Below, one piece after another: positions 9,388 to 18,061 of a stretch of 64,000 bases of DNA. Source of the stretch: Kaistella jeonii (GTDB taxonomy: Bacteria > Bacteroidota > Bacteroidia > Flavobacteriales > Weeksellaceae); NCBI RefSeq assembly GCF_000812865.1, contig NZ_JSYL01000001.1, positions 310,001-374,000 of the forward strand, read 5' to 3'. How positions within the stretch are numbered: position 1 is the first letter of the stretch; each line of letters opens with the position of its first letter. The translations under genes and the position numbers were made by a program. Under the pieces are notes generated by a model. It searched no databases. It had not been told where the DNA came from and saw only the letters and a list, made by a program, of their open reading frames with translations.

Positions 9388-10707
9388 ATGAAGAAAACTA
9401 CTATTTCATTGGGAATTGTTTCTTTTCTATTATTTTCCGGAAAATTAATTTCACAGGTAACCCCTTCAAATGAAGATCTATTAAGAAGAATTGAAGCATT
9501 AGAAGCTGAGAAAGCTAATCCGAAAGAATGGGACGCTTCATTATACGGCTGGGTTCGAACAGAATATAATTTTGATAGCAGACAATCTGCTTATTCCAGA
9601 GAATTTCAACTCAACCTTTATCCACTTGATGAGAAATTAGATGCGAACGGGAAAGACATCAATGGTGCTGGAGGAAGTAACTTTTTAGCAATCACGTCCA
9701 GAGTTGGAATTAGATTTAAAGGTCCAGATGTTTGGGGCGCAAAAGCTACAGGAAATATCGAAGCTGATTTCTTCGGAAATACAGAACTCAACAAAACTTC
9801 AGGAGGAAGCGGAAGTACTGGATTAATGAGACTTCGCCATGCTACAGCGACTTTGACATGGCCGAAAACCGCAGTAACTTTTGGACAAACCTGGTATCCT
9901 TCTGTCATTTCTGACGTTTTCCCAGGAGTCATTAACTTTAATAGTGGAATTATGTTCAATCCTTTTGGTTGGGCAGGTCAAGTTAGAGTTGCTCAAAAAT
10001 TGACTCCCGAATTAACTTTAAGTATTGTCGCATACAAAGACCGGGAATTTCAAACTGCAAATGCAACAGGTGCTTCTGCGAACAGCGCGACTTTCAATTC
10101 TTCTATTCCCACGTTCCACGGACAATTACAATACAAAACAAAAACAATTACGACCGGAGTTGGTGCAGAATACCAATCTTTGAAACCGGTTATTGAATCG
10201 GCAGGTTTAGTTTCCACTGAAAAAGTAAATTCTGAGATGTTTTTCGGATATTTTAAATATGCGAACGATAAGATCATCACCAAATTATATGGAATTACTG
10301 GTGGAAACCTGAATCATCTGGTAATGCTCGGAGGTTTCGCAGGATATACAGAACCAAACGGACAGGAATCTTACAAACCAACCAAGACCTCTGCTTTTTG
10401 GGTGGATGTCGCAAGTGCAAATTCGAAAATTGCTCCAGGAGTTTTCTTTGGTTATACCAAAAATTCGGGAGTTGATGCTGGTTTTAAAAACCTTTACGTG
10501 AGAGGTTCTTCTGGACCAAGAATTCTTGATGCGGTTTGGCGCGCTTCTGCGAGAGTCGAATTCAAACAAAATAAATTTAATATCGCACCGGAAATCGAAT
10601 ATACCGCTGCAAAATGGGGCGATACAAATACAGAAGCTAAAGCCGGAAATAATAGTAAAGATGTCGGAAACTTGCGCGGAATGGTGAGGGTGATGTATTC
10701 ATTTTAA
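9388..10707 (+). CDS. DcaP-like trimeric outer-membrane porin
   Basis: 439 residues. Signal peptide (about 1-22, ending ISQ), a short predicted coiled coil (NEDLLRRIEALEAEKA, about 27-42), then a beta-barrel beginning 'WDASLYGWVRTEYNFDS' and ending in an aromatic strand 'RGMVRVMYSF' with terminal Phe, as needed for barrel insertion. The coiled coil plus barrel layout is that of DcaP porins, known for passage of dicarboxylates and other small acids. It is followed by an MHS-family transporter (62-bp gap), so the pair probably moves one organic acid across both membranes. Confidence 0.8.
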   Translation: MKKTTISLGIVSFLLFSGKLISQVTPSNEDLLRRIEALEAEKANPKEWDASLYGWVRTEYNFDSRQSAYSREFQLNLYPLDEKLDANGKDINGAGGSNFLAITSRVGIRFKGPDVWGAKATGNIEADFFGNTELNKTSGGSGSTGLMRLRHATATLTWPKTAVTFGQTWYPSVISDVFPGVINFNSGIMFNPFGWAGQVRVAQKLTPELTLSIVAYKDREFQTANATGASANSATFNSSIPTFHGQLQYKTKTITTGVGAEYQSLKPVIESAGLVSTEKVNSEMFFGYFKYANDKIITKLYGITGGNLNHLVMLGGFAGYTEPNGQESYKPTKTSAFWVDVASANSKIAPGVFFGYTKNSGVDAGFKNLYVRGSSGPRILDAVWRASARVEFKQNKFNIAPEIEYTAAKWGDTNTEAKAGNNSKDVGNLRGMVRVMYSF

Positions 10708-10769
10708 AAATAATTCAACTCAATTTCTTTGTCATTCACAAAATTTTAAAAAACAAAAACAAATAAATT

Positions 10770-12398
10770 ATGGCCAAAAAATTTGCAACCCAACTGGAGC
10801 ATGATGCTTATGTTGAAGAGAAAAAGAAAAACAGAACGATTTGGGGTGTCATCATGGCGTCGTCTCTAGGAACCTTGATTGAATGGTATGATTTCTATAT
10901 TTTCGGGAGTTTAGCTGTGGTTTTAGCTACAAAATTTTTCCCGGCAGATAATCCTACTGCGGCATTTCTATCTACGTTGGCAACTTTCGCTGCAGGATTT
11001 GTAGTAAGACCTTTCGGAGCATTATTCTTCGGAAGATTAGGAGATATCATCGGTAGAAAATATACATTCCTGGTCACTTTATTGATCATGGGATTTTCGA
11101 CATTTTTAATTGGGTGTGTTCCAGGTTATGAAACCATAGGATTTCTCGCCCCAGTTTTAGTGTTAATCCTAAGACTTTTACAAGGTCTTGCTTTAGGTGG
11201 AGAATACGGAGGAGCCGCAACTTATGTCGCAGAATACTCCCAACCACACCGAAGAGGTTATTGGACTTCCTGGATTCAAACGACCGCAACAGCAGGTTTA
11301 TTTATTTCCCTCATCGTAATTTTGGTCACTAAAACGTCTCTGTCTGCTGAAGAATTCGACAGTTGGGGTTGGAGAATTCCCTTCTGGATCTCTATCTTAA
11401 TGGTGGGTGTTTCTTACGTAATCCGTAGAAATATGAAAGAATCTCCTCTTTTTGCTCAGGCTAAAAAAGAAGGTAAAACTTCAAAAAATCCTTTAAAAGA
11501 AAGTTTCGGAAATAAATTCAATTTTAAATTCGTTTTGCTTGCATTATTTGGAGCCGTAATGGGACAGGGAGTTATTTGGTACACTGGACAATTCTACGCC
11601 ATGAGTTTCATGCAAAAAGTAATGAATATAGACTCTGCTCAAGTCGATACAATGATGGCTCTCGCTTTATTTATGGGAACTCCATTATTTGTACTTTTCG
11701 GTTGGTTGTCTGATAAGGTGGGTAGAAAACCTATTATGATGATTGGAATGCTGATCGCAATTATAGCGTATCGACCAATTTATAAAACCATGTACAAGTC
11801 TGTAAATATTGAAACTAAAGTTCTAGCAAAAAATGGATTAACTGAAAAAAGAACCGCAAAAGTTCACGCCAAAATTGCCACAGACAGTGTTGTTACTTTT
11901 CATCAGGAAAAAATATTTGAAGATGGAACTTTAATGAAAAGAGACAGTATTGTTCATTGGGCAGCAGCAGGACCGATCATTAAAGATGGTAAACCTGAAG
12001 CACCGCTCATTAAAGAAGCAATCACGGTAAATCCTGATACGAGATGGTTATTGGTCTTCTTAGTCTTTATACAAGTCGTTTTTGTAACCATGGTTTATGG
12101 ACCGATCGCAGCATTTTTGGTAGAAATGTTCCCGCTGAAAATTCGATATACTTCGATGTCGTTGCCTTATCATATTGGTAATGGAGTGTTTGGAGGATTG
12201 CTTCCCGCAGTCGCTACTTATTTGGTAACTTCGGGAAAAGATGCAGGTCATTCTGAATGGTATCTCGAGGGACTTTGGTACCCAATTGTAGTTGCAGGAG
12301 TCTGTCTCGTCATTGGAACGCTTTATTTAAAAACTAAAAACAAAAGTTTAGAGGAAGATAAATTTGTAGAAACACCGGCTGAAAGTCCTGTAGTTTAA
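10770..12398 (+). CDS. MFS transporter, metabolite:H+ symporter (MHS) family, with periplasmic insert
   Basis: 542 residues, about 100 longer than most relatives. N-terminal hallmark 'GTLIEWYDFYIFG' (residues 31-43), the loop motif GRLGDIIGRKYTF after helix 2, 'LQGLALGGEYGGAATYVAE', and a second GWLSDKVGRKP loop all mark the ProP/KgtP/ShiA-type MHS family, proton-coupled importers of organic acids and osmolytes. Between helices 9 and 10 (about residues 335-415) lies a hydrophilic insert of about 80 residues that should face the periplasm. Flanked by a porin and a small two-helix protein; near acyl-CoA synthetase genes, so a short-chain carboxylate is a fair guess for substrate. Confidence 0.85.
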   Translation: MAKKFATQLEHDAYVEEKKKNRTIWGVIMASSLGTLIEWYDFYIFGSLAVVLATKFFPADNPTAAFLSTLATFAAGFVVRPFGALFFGRLGDIIGRKYTFLVTLLIMGFSTFLIGCVPGYETIGFLAPVLVLILRLLQGLALGGEYGGAATYVAEYSQPHRRGYWTSWIQTTATAGLFISLIVILVTKTSLSAEEFDSWGWRIPFWISILMVGVSYVIRRNMKESPLFAQAKKEGKTSKNPLKESFGNKFNFKFVLLALFGAVMGQGVIWYTGQFYAMSFMQKVMNIDSAQVDTMMALALFMGTPLFVLFGWLSDKVGRKPIMMIGMLIAIIAYRPIYKTMYKSVNIETKVLAKNGLTEKRTAKVHAKIATDSVVTFHQEKIFEDGTLMKRDSIVHWAAAGPIIKDGKPEAPLIKEAITVNPDTRWLLVFLVFIQVVFVTMVYGPIAAFLVEMFPLKIRYTSMSLPYHIGNGVFGGLLPAVATYLVTSGKDAGHSEWYLEGLWYPIVVAGVCLVIGTLYLKTKNKSLEEDKFVETPAESPVV

Positions 12399-12454
12399 AA
12401 AATGACCTTCTCTACATATCTTTAAAAATTTAAGTAACTTTAAAAAACAAAAAA

Positions 12455-12682
12455 ATGGATCAAGTAAAAAAAATATTAGGAATTGTCTGGTTAATCTTAG
12501 CTTTGGTAGTTGCCTATTACGGATTAACGGTTTTCGGAATTCCAAAAGTAATGTCTGACAAACAGGAAGATCATGTTTTCGGCTGGATCATCCTCACCGT
12601 TCTAATGCCGATCATCGTGGGAGGTTTAGGAATTTTCGGGTGGTATTCATTCAAAGGAGAATATTCTGACAGAAATATGTAA
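12455..12682 (+). CDS. Small two-helix membrane protein beside the MHS transporter
   Basis: 75 residues with hydrophobic helices at about 7-28 and 44-65. It follows the transporter by 56 bp and precedes a strong terminator, so it is the last gene of the porin-transporter unit. It recalls the small membrane proteins often found next to MHS or SSS transporters in Bacteroidota (I believe DUF6814, not verified). A subunit or stabiliser of the transporter is possible; no function is shown by sequence. Confidence 0.65.
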   Translation: MDQVKKILGIVWLILALVVAYYGLTVFGIPKVMSDKQEDHVFGWIILTVLMPIIVGGLGIFGWYSFKGEYSDRNM

Positions 12683-12705
12683 TTAAAAAATGATAGGAAA
12701 AGCAG

Positions 12706-12733
12706 CGGGAAATTCGTTTCCCGTTCTTTTCTT
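12706..12733 (+). terminator. Intrinsic terminator with UUCG tetraloop
   Basis: Perfect CGGGAAA/TTTCCCG stem (12706-12712 with 12717-12723) closed by TTCG, followed by a T-rich tract. It separates the transport genes from the sensor operon that starts 12 bp later. Confidence 0.9.
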
Positions 12734-12745
12734 TTAATTATCAAT

Positions 12746-12940
12746 ATGAAAAAAAGGCATCAACAAAAACTGGTTATTTTAAGCATTTCATTGTTTGTTT
12801 TATTCAATGCACCGGTTTTGCTTTTGTTTAACAGCGCTGATCATTTTATGGGATTCCCTATCATTTACGGTTATATTTTTATCGTTTGGACGCTTTCAGT
12901 TCTCAGTTCCTTCATCATTTTCAAAAAATTTCATGAATAG
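12746..12940 (+). CDS. Small two-helix membrane protein upstream of the SLC5 kinase
   Basis: 64 residues: basic start MKKRHQQK, helix 1 about 9-28, helix 2 about 37-58. Its stop codon overlaps the start of the SLC5-histidine kinase gene by 8 bp (ATGAATAG), a strong sign of translational coupling. Small two-helix proteins of this type often precede sodium:solute symporters, where they are thought to act as accessory subunits. The overlap also fixes the kinase start at 12933 rather than in the longer open frame. Function inferred from context only. Confidence 0.7.
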   Translation: MKKRHQQKLVILSISLFVLFNAPVLLLFNSADHFMGFPIIYGYIFIVWTLSVLSSFIIFKKFHE

Positions 12941-15614
12941 TTATATGCTTTTCGCACTGGTTGTACTCTACTTGGGACTTCTGTTTTTCATTGCACATTT
13001 TGCCGAGAAGAAGAGAAGCAGCTTTTGGGTGAACAATCCTTACGTTTATGCGCTGTCTTTGGCAGTTTACTGTTCAGCCTGGACTTATTATGGAAGTATT
13101 GGTGTTGCGGCAAATCAAGGTCTTGAATATATGGCGATTTACATTGGACCAATCATTATTATTCCAGCATGGATTTATATTAACACAAAAATCATCAGAA
13201 TTTCCAGGGTTAATAAAATCAGTAGTATCGCAGATTTTATTTCTTTAAGGTACGGAAACAGCCGATCATTAAGCGCATTGATTGCATTGGTTTGCATGAT
13301 TGCGATTATTCCTTACATCAGTTTGCAGATCAAAGCGATTTCCGAAACTTTTCATTTGATTACAGAAACTGATCAATCCGATAATATACTCTTTGATTCA
13401 GCAACTTATGTCGTATTAATTATCGCCCTGTTTTCTTCGTATTACGGAACAAAATATGTTGATGCCTCGGAAAAAAGACTCGGAATAATCTCAGCAGTTG
13501 CAGTCGAAAGTTTTCTGAAATTAATTTTCTTTATCATCTTGGGAATCTTCGTTGTTTATGGCGTTTTTAATGGTTTCGAAGATATCTACACTCAAGCTTC
13601 AAAATTACCAGATTTCGCAGCTAAAAATACCTTCAATGGTTTGGAAGGAAGCTTTAATTGGTTTTTGATGTCGATGCTTTCCATGTCTGCAATCTTCCTT
13701 TTACCGAGACAATTTCACACAGCAATTATTGAAAACAGAAAAGAAAAACACCTTCGAACTGCGATTTGGCTTTTTCCACTTTATTTATTGATTTTCAACT
13801 TTTTTGTCTTCCCAATTGCGTGGGGTGGAAAAATTTTATTTCTAAACGAAAATGTAAATGCAGAACTCTACTCTATTTTGATTCCACAAAAATTTGGTAA
13901 TACTTTTATTGCCGTAATGGTTTTTTTTGGCGGATTAAGTGCTTGTATTTCAATGATCATTATTTCAAGTATTTCCCTTTCGATTATGCTTTCAAACAAT
14001 ATCATCATTCCTTATGGATGGCTGGATAAATTTAAAATTAATTCAGATGTTGATAACACCAAAACCATTTTTAATATCAGAAAAATAAGCATCTTTCTTT
14101 TAATTATAACGGGATTTATCTTTTATAAATATTTGATAGTGGGTAAAACTCTATTTAGTATTGGCTTAGTTTCTTTTGTTCTCATTGCACAATTAGCACC
14201 CTCTTTTTTCGGAGCTATTTTTTGGCGTCGGGGAACTTACGCAGGTTCATTGGTAGGAATTTTAGCCGGAATAATAATCTGCTATTTTGGATTGGTATTA
14301 CCAAGTTTTTCAGATAATTTTATCCAAAGTAGCTTTTATAACAGCAGTGTCTTTAGTTTTTTTTCAATACCCTATTTATCTCCAATTTCACAAATTTTCT
14401 TCTGGAGTTTCTTCGTAAATATTTCCTTATTCACTTTAATTTCAACGAATACACTTTCCAATTATCGGGAACGAAACTATGCTGAGTTGTATGCTGATAT
14501 TGATGATTATATTCAAAATCACGAAAACGCTTATATCTGGAAGGGAACAGCGAACATTTCAGATATCAAAAAGATTTTAGTCAAATTTTTGGGTGATAAA
14601 AAAACACAGCAAGCCTTAAAAATTTTTAACTTAAAATATAATATTACCAATGAGAATGACACTGCAGATTCCCGTTTCATCAAATTTTCAGAAAATCTTT
14701 TAAGTGGGAGAATCGGTACTGCTTCTGCAAAAATTTTAATTGAAGGCGTAACCAAAGAAGACAAAATTTCCCTGCCGGAAGTTTTAAAAATATTAGAAGA
14801 ATCTAAAGAAAACATTTCTCTTAACAAACAATTGAGCGAACAATCAAGTCAGCTTTTGAAACTTTCAGATGAATTACAAAATGTTAATGAACATCTGGTT
14901 GTAAAAGATCAGCAAAAAGATGAATTTCTAGACAGTGTTGCGCACGAACTTCGAACGCCAATTACTGCAATTCGTGCAACGAGTGAAATTCTTTTGGATG
15001 ATGAAGATATGCCTCCAGAATTAAAGAAAGATTTCCTGGAAAACATCATCTCAGAATCCGACCGTTTAACTGAAATCATCAATGATATTCTCTATTTAGA
15101 TAAACTGGAAACTGGAACGATTTCATTAAATATCAAAGAAAACAATATCATTGAAACTTTTAAAAAATCTGTAAAACCTCTGATTCATCTCTTCGAAAAA
15201 AGACATCTTCATCACTCTGAAGTTCATCTTTTAGAGAATGAAATCTTCGAATACGACGAACCAAGAATGATTCAGGTATTTCAAAATATTTTAGGAAATG
15301 CGTTAAAATTCACGAACGATCAGGGAATGATCCAAACCAAATTTCAGCAAAAAGAGGGTCAACTAAAAATTTCAATTTTCAATACCGGAAAAACTATTCC
15401 GGAAGAAGATGTGGAATTTATCTTTGATAAATTTTATCAGTCGAAAAATCAAAATCTTCGCAAACCAATTGGAAGCGGACTAGGTTTAGCGATTTGTAAA
15501 AAAATAATGATTGCCCAAAATGGCGACATTGAAGTTAAAAATAAAGAAATCGGAGTAACGTTTGAGATTTATTTGCCAATAAAAAAAGACGAAGAAAAAG
15601 AAGAAATGATATGA
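12933..15614 (+). CDS. SLC5-domain sensor histidine kinase (CbrA/CrbS-like)
   Basis: 893 residues from the ATG at 12933. An N-terminal sodium:solute symporter (SLC5) domain of about 13 helices (1-540), a cytosolic linker, a coiled stretch, then HisKA with phosphoacceptor His671 (DSVAHELRTP) and HATPase with N box NALKFTND and G box GSGLGLAICKK. In Pseudomonas CbrA and Vibrio CrbS, relatives with this plan sense or transport a metabolite and switch on acetyl-CoA synthetase; here acs and a prpE-like gene lie 0.4-5 kb downstream, giving the same association. The open frame extends 46 codons further upstream but that part lies inside the preceding small gene in another frame and is unlike the family. 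Stop overlaps the receiver start (ATGA). Confidence 0.9.
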   Translation: MNSYMLFALVVLYLGLLFFIAHFAEKKRSSFWVNNPYVYALSLAVYCSAWTYYGSIGVAANQGLEYMAIYIGPIIIIPAWIYINTKIIRISRVNKISSIADFISLRYGNSRSLSALIALVCMIAIIPYISLQIKAISETFHLITETDQSDNILFDSATYVVLIIALFSSYYGTKYVDASEKRLGIISAVAVESFLKLIFFIILGIFVVYGVFNGFEDIYTQASKLPDFAAKNTFNGLEGSFNWFLMSMLSMSAIFLLPRQFHTAIIENRKEKHLRTAIWLFPLYLLIFNFFVFPIAWGGKILFLNENVNAELYSILIPQKFGNTFIAVMVFFGGLSACISMIIISSISLSIMLSNNIIIPYGWLDKFKINSDVDNTKTIFNIRKISIFLLIITGFIFYKYLIVGKTLFSIGLVSFVLIAQLAPSFFGAIFWRRGTYAGSLVGILAGIIICYFGLVLPSFSDNFIQSSFYNSSVFSFFSIPYLSPISQIFFWSFFVNISLFTLISTNTLSNYRERNYAELYADIDDYIQNHENAYIWKGTANISDIKKILVKFLGDKKTQQALKIFNLKYNITNENDTADSRFIKFSENLLSGRIGTASAKILIEGVTKEDKISLPEVLKILEESKENISLNKQLSEQSSQLLKLSDELQNVNEHLVVKDQQKDEFLDSVAHELRTPITAIRATSEILLDDEDMPPELKKDFLENIISESDRLTEIINDILYLDKLETGTISLNIKENNIIETFKKSVKPLIHLFEKRHLHHSEVHLLENEIFEYDEPRMIQVFQNILGNALKFTNDQGMIQTKFQQKEGQLKISIFNTGKTIPEEDVEFIFDKFYQSKNQNLRKPIGSGLGLAICKKIMIAQNGDIEVKNKEIGVTFEIYLPIKKDEEKEEMI

Positions 15615-15973
15615 AAAAAATATTAATCGCCGACGACGAACATAAGATCATCATGACTTTGGAGTATGCCTTTCGCAAAGCTGGTTATGAAGTATTTATT
15701 GCACGAGACGGTTCCGAAGTTTTAGAAATTTTAAAAACTGAAGTTCCAGACATGATCTTACTAGATATCATGATGCCTAACGTTGACGGCTATACAACGC
15801 TTTCTGAAATTAAAAAAAATAAAAATCTGGCCCGAATTAAAGTTATTTTCCTCTCCGCAAAAACGGGAGAAGCAGATATTAAAAAAGGGTTAGATCTGGG
15901 TGCAGACGATTATATCACCAAACCCTACTCTATTAAAAAATTGACGGAAAGAGTTGAAGAATTGTTGAAATAA
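15611..15973 (+). CDS. Receiver-only response regulator
   Basis: 120 residues: a single CheY-like receiver with acidic pocket ADDE (7-10), phosphoacceptor Asp52 (LLDIMMP), and the conserved Lys104 (TKPYS). There is no DNA-binding or enzyme output domain, unlike CrbR or CbrB which carry one. It overlaps the kinase stop by 4 bp, so it is the cognate partner. Its output must go through protein contact, for example to another regulator or back to the kinase. 44 bp later the prpE-like gene begins with no terminator between. Confidence 0.93.
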   Translation: MKKILIADDEHKIIMTLEYAFRKAGYEVFIARDGSEVLEILKTEVPDMILLDIMMPNVDGYTTLSEIKKNKNLARIKVIFLSAKTGEADIKKGLDLGADDYITKPYSIKKLTERVEELLK

Positions 15974-16017
15974 ATAAAAAAAAAGATTACTAATTTTCTT
16001 AAACCTAAAAATAAATC

Positions 16018-17922
16018 ATGATGAAAGCAAATGAAATGTTTATAGAAAGTATTGCTCACAAAGAAAAATTTTGGGCAGAACAGGCAGAAAAAATCGAATG
16101 GTTTAAGAAGCCAACCCATATCTTAACTGATGATGGTGAAAATTATCCAACTTGGTTTGCAGATGGCGAATTGAACACGTGTTTTTTGGCGGTTGACAAA
16201 CATGTTAATGATGGTTTTGGCGATCAGGTTGCAATTATTTACGATTCACCAGTTACTAATAGAATTATTAAATATACCTATAGTCAAGTTTTAGAACACG
16301 TTTCGAAATTTGCAGGCGGACTGAAAAAATTGGGTTTAGAAAAAGGCGATACTGCTATAATTTATATGCCGATGATTCCAGAATCTGTGTTTGCAATGTT
16401 GGCTTGTGCGAGATTGGGCGTTACGCATTCCGTGGTTTTTGGCGGATTTGCACCACAAGAATTGGCAATTAGAATTGATGATTGCAATCCAAAAGCGATT
16501 ATTACCGCAAGCTCAGGAATGGAAGTTTCGCGCAGAATTCCGTATTTGCCATTTGTGAAAGAAGCGATAAGCATGTCGGAACACCAACCGGAACATATCG
16601 TTGCATTTGATCGGAAATTACTTGGAAATCGCGTTGATTTCAAAAATGATTCTTCGCTCACGGATTTTGAAAAATTAATGACCGAATCTGAACCAACCGA
16701 TTGCGTTCCGGTAGAATCTACACATCCTTTATATATCCTTTACACTTCTGGAACGACAGGAAAACCAAAAGGAGTTATTCGCGATAACGGTGGTCATGCA
16801 GTTGCGATGAAGTTTTCGATGCAAAATATTTATGGTGTAAAAGAAGGAGAAACATTCTGGGCAGCTTCCGATATTGGTTGGGCAGTTGGACACAGTTATT
16901 CGGTTTACGGTCCACTCATCAACAGAAATACAACCGTTATTTTCGAAGGAAAACCAATTGGAACTCCAGATGCTGGAACATTTTGGCGCGTGATTGAAGA
17001 GCATAAAGTTGCCGTAATGTTCACGGCTCCAACTGCAATTAGAGCAATTAAAAAAGAAGATCCGGAAGGAAAATTTTTAAAAAAATATGATCTATCCTCG
17101 TTGAGAACGCAGTTTTTAGCAGGCGAAAGATGCGATGTTGCAACCCTCGATTGGTTTGATGAATTTGTTGGAGTTCCCGCAATCGACCATTGGTGGCAAA
17201 CTGAATCAGGTTGGCCAATGTTAGGATTAATGCCCGGAATTGAAGATGTAAAAATTAAAAGAGCTTCAGCCGGAAAACCAATTCCAGGATACGATATTAA
17301 AATTTTTAGTGAAGAAGGTTATGAATTGGAATCCCATCACGAAGGTTATTTGGTCATTAAACTACCGTTAGCGCCAGGAGCAATGATGGGAATTTGGGGC
17401 GATCCGGAACGTTTTAAATTTGGATATTTAGCAAAATTCCCGGGATATTATTTTTCTGGAGACGGCGCGATAAAAGATGAAGACGGTTATGTTTTCGTGA
17501 CGGGAAGAGTTGATGATGTGATCAATGTTGCAGGACATCGACTTTCAACCGCAGAAATGGAAGAAGTTGTTGCCGCCCATAAAGAAGTCGCCGAATGTTG
17601 CGTGGTCGGAATCGATGATGATTTGAAAGGTCAAATTCCTTTTGCGATTGCGGTTTTAAAATCAGGTTCGAAAGTGGATGAGAAGACTTTGGAAAAAGAA
17701 CTGGTTGTATTAATTCGGGAGAAAATTGGTCCCGTCGCAAGTATGAAAAATGCTTTGGTGGTGAATCGATTACCAAAAACTCGTTCAGGTAAAATTTTAC
17801 GAAAACTCATAAGAACGATGCTGGATGGGAAGGATTATCAAATGCCATCGACTATTGATGATGAAAGTGTTGTGGAAGAATTGCAATTAAAAATGAATGA
17901 CTATAAACAGAAATATCTCTAA
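16018..17922 (+). CDS. prpE: Propionyl-CoA synthetase-like acyl-CoA synthetase
   Basis: 634 residues, AMP-forming ANL family. It activates a short-chain acid to acyl-AMP, then acyl-CoA. P-loop YTSGTTGKPKG (about 242-252), 'WWQTESGWPM' A5 motif, 'GRVDDVINVAGHRLST' hinge and catalytic Lys592 in KTRSGKIL. The N-terminal 'VDKHVNDG...IYDSPVTN' and the 'RDNGGHAVA' and 'ESGWPM' variants follow PrpE/ACSS3 rather than Acs, so propionate is the likelier substrate, with acetate also possible. It lies directly after the receiver gene and before acs, presumably under control of the sensor pair. Start chosen at the first of two adjacent ATGs. Confidence 0.78.
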   Translation: MMKANEMFIESIAHKEKFWAEQAEKIEWFKKPTHILTDDGENYPTWFADGELNTCFLAVDKHVNDGFGDQVAIIYDSPVTNRIIKYTYSQVLEHVSKFAGGLKKLGLEKGDTAIIYMPMIPESVFAMLACARLGVTHSVVFGGFAPQELAIRIDDCNPKAIITASSGMEVSRRIPYLPFVKEAISMSEHQPEHIVAFDRKLLGNRVDFKNDSSLTDFEKLMTESEPTDCVPVESTHPLYILYTSGTTGKPKGVIRDNGGHAVAMKFSMQNIYGVKEGETFWAASDIGWAVGHSYSVYGPLINRNTTVIFEGKPIGTPDAGTFWRVIEEHKVAVMFTAPTAIRAIKKEDPEGKFLKKYDLSSLRTQFLAGERCDVATLDWFDEFVGVPAIDHWWQTESGWPMLGLMPGIEDVKIKRASAGKPIPGYDIKIFSEEGYELESHHEGYLVIKLPLAPGAMMGIWGDPERFKFGYLAKFPGYYFSGDGAIKDEDGYVFVTGRVDDVINVAGHRLSTAEMEEVVAAHKEVAECCVVGIDDDLKGQIPFAIAVLKSGSKVDEKTLEKELVVLIREKIGPVASMKNALVVNRLPKTRSGKILRKLIRTMLDGKDYQMPSTIDDESVVEELQLKMNDYKQKYL

Positions 17923-17962
17923 ATATTTTGCAATCAAAAAATCTAAAAAACGAGTCGTAACT

Positions 17963-18028
17963 AGCCCTGATTGCAACGGAAATCCTTTTTTGAAAAAAAA
18001 GATTGTAGTGGAAAGCAGGTTCCTGGCT
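17963..18028. repeat. Interspersed intergenic repeat, copy A
   Basis: Sits alone in the prpE-acs gap. Begins AGCCCTGATTGCAACGGAAA, has a T6/A8 hairpin core (AATCC...GATT, 17981-18004), then GTAGTGGAAAGC and ends TCCTGGCT, so its ends pair (AGCC/GGCT). Similar order of blocks (AGCCCGA, AACGGA, T6, AGTGGAA-GGC) occurs near 50300, and a diverged one near 60300. Looks like a REP-type palindromic family; function unknown. Confidence 0.55.
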
Positions 18029-18061
18029 CCTAAATATTAGAAATACAAAAAATAATATATT

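Noticed and set aside
12795-12932. Long N-terminal extension of the SLC5 kinase
   Set aside because: It overlaps the coupled small membrane protein in another frame and has no family support; the start at 12933 gives a clean first helix.
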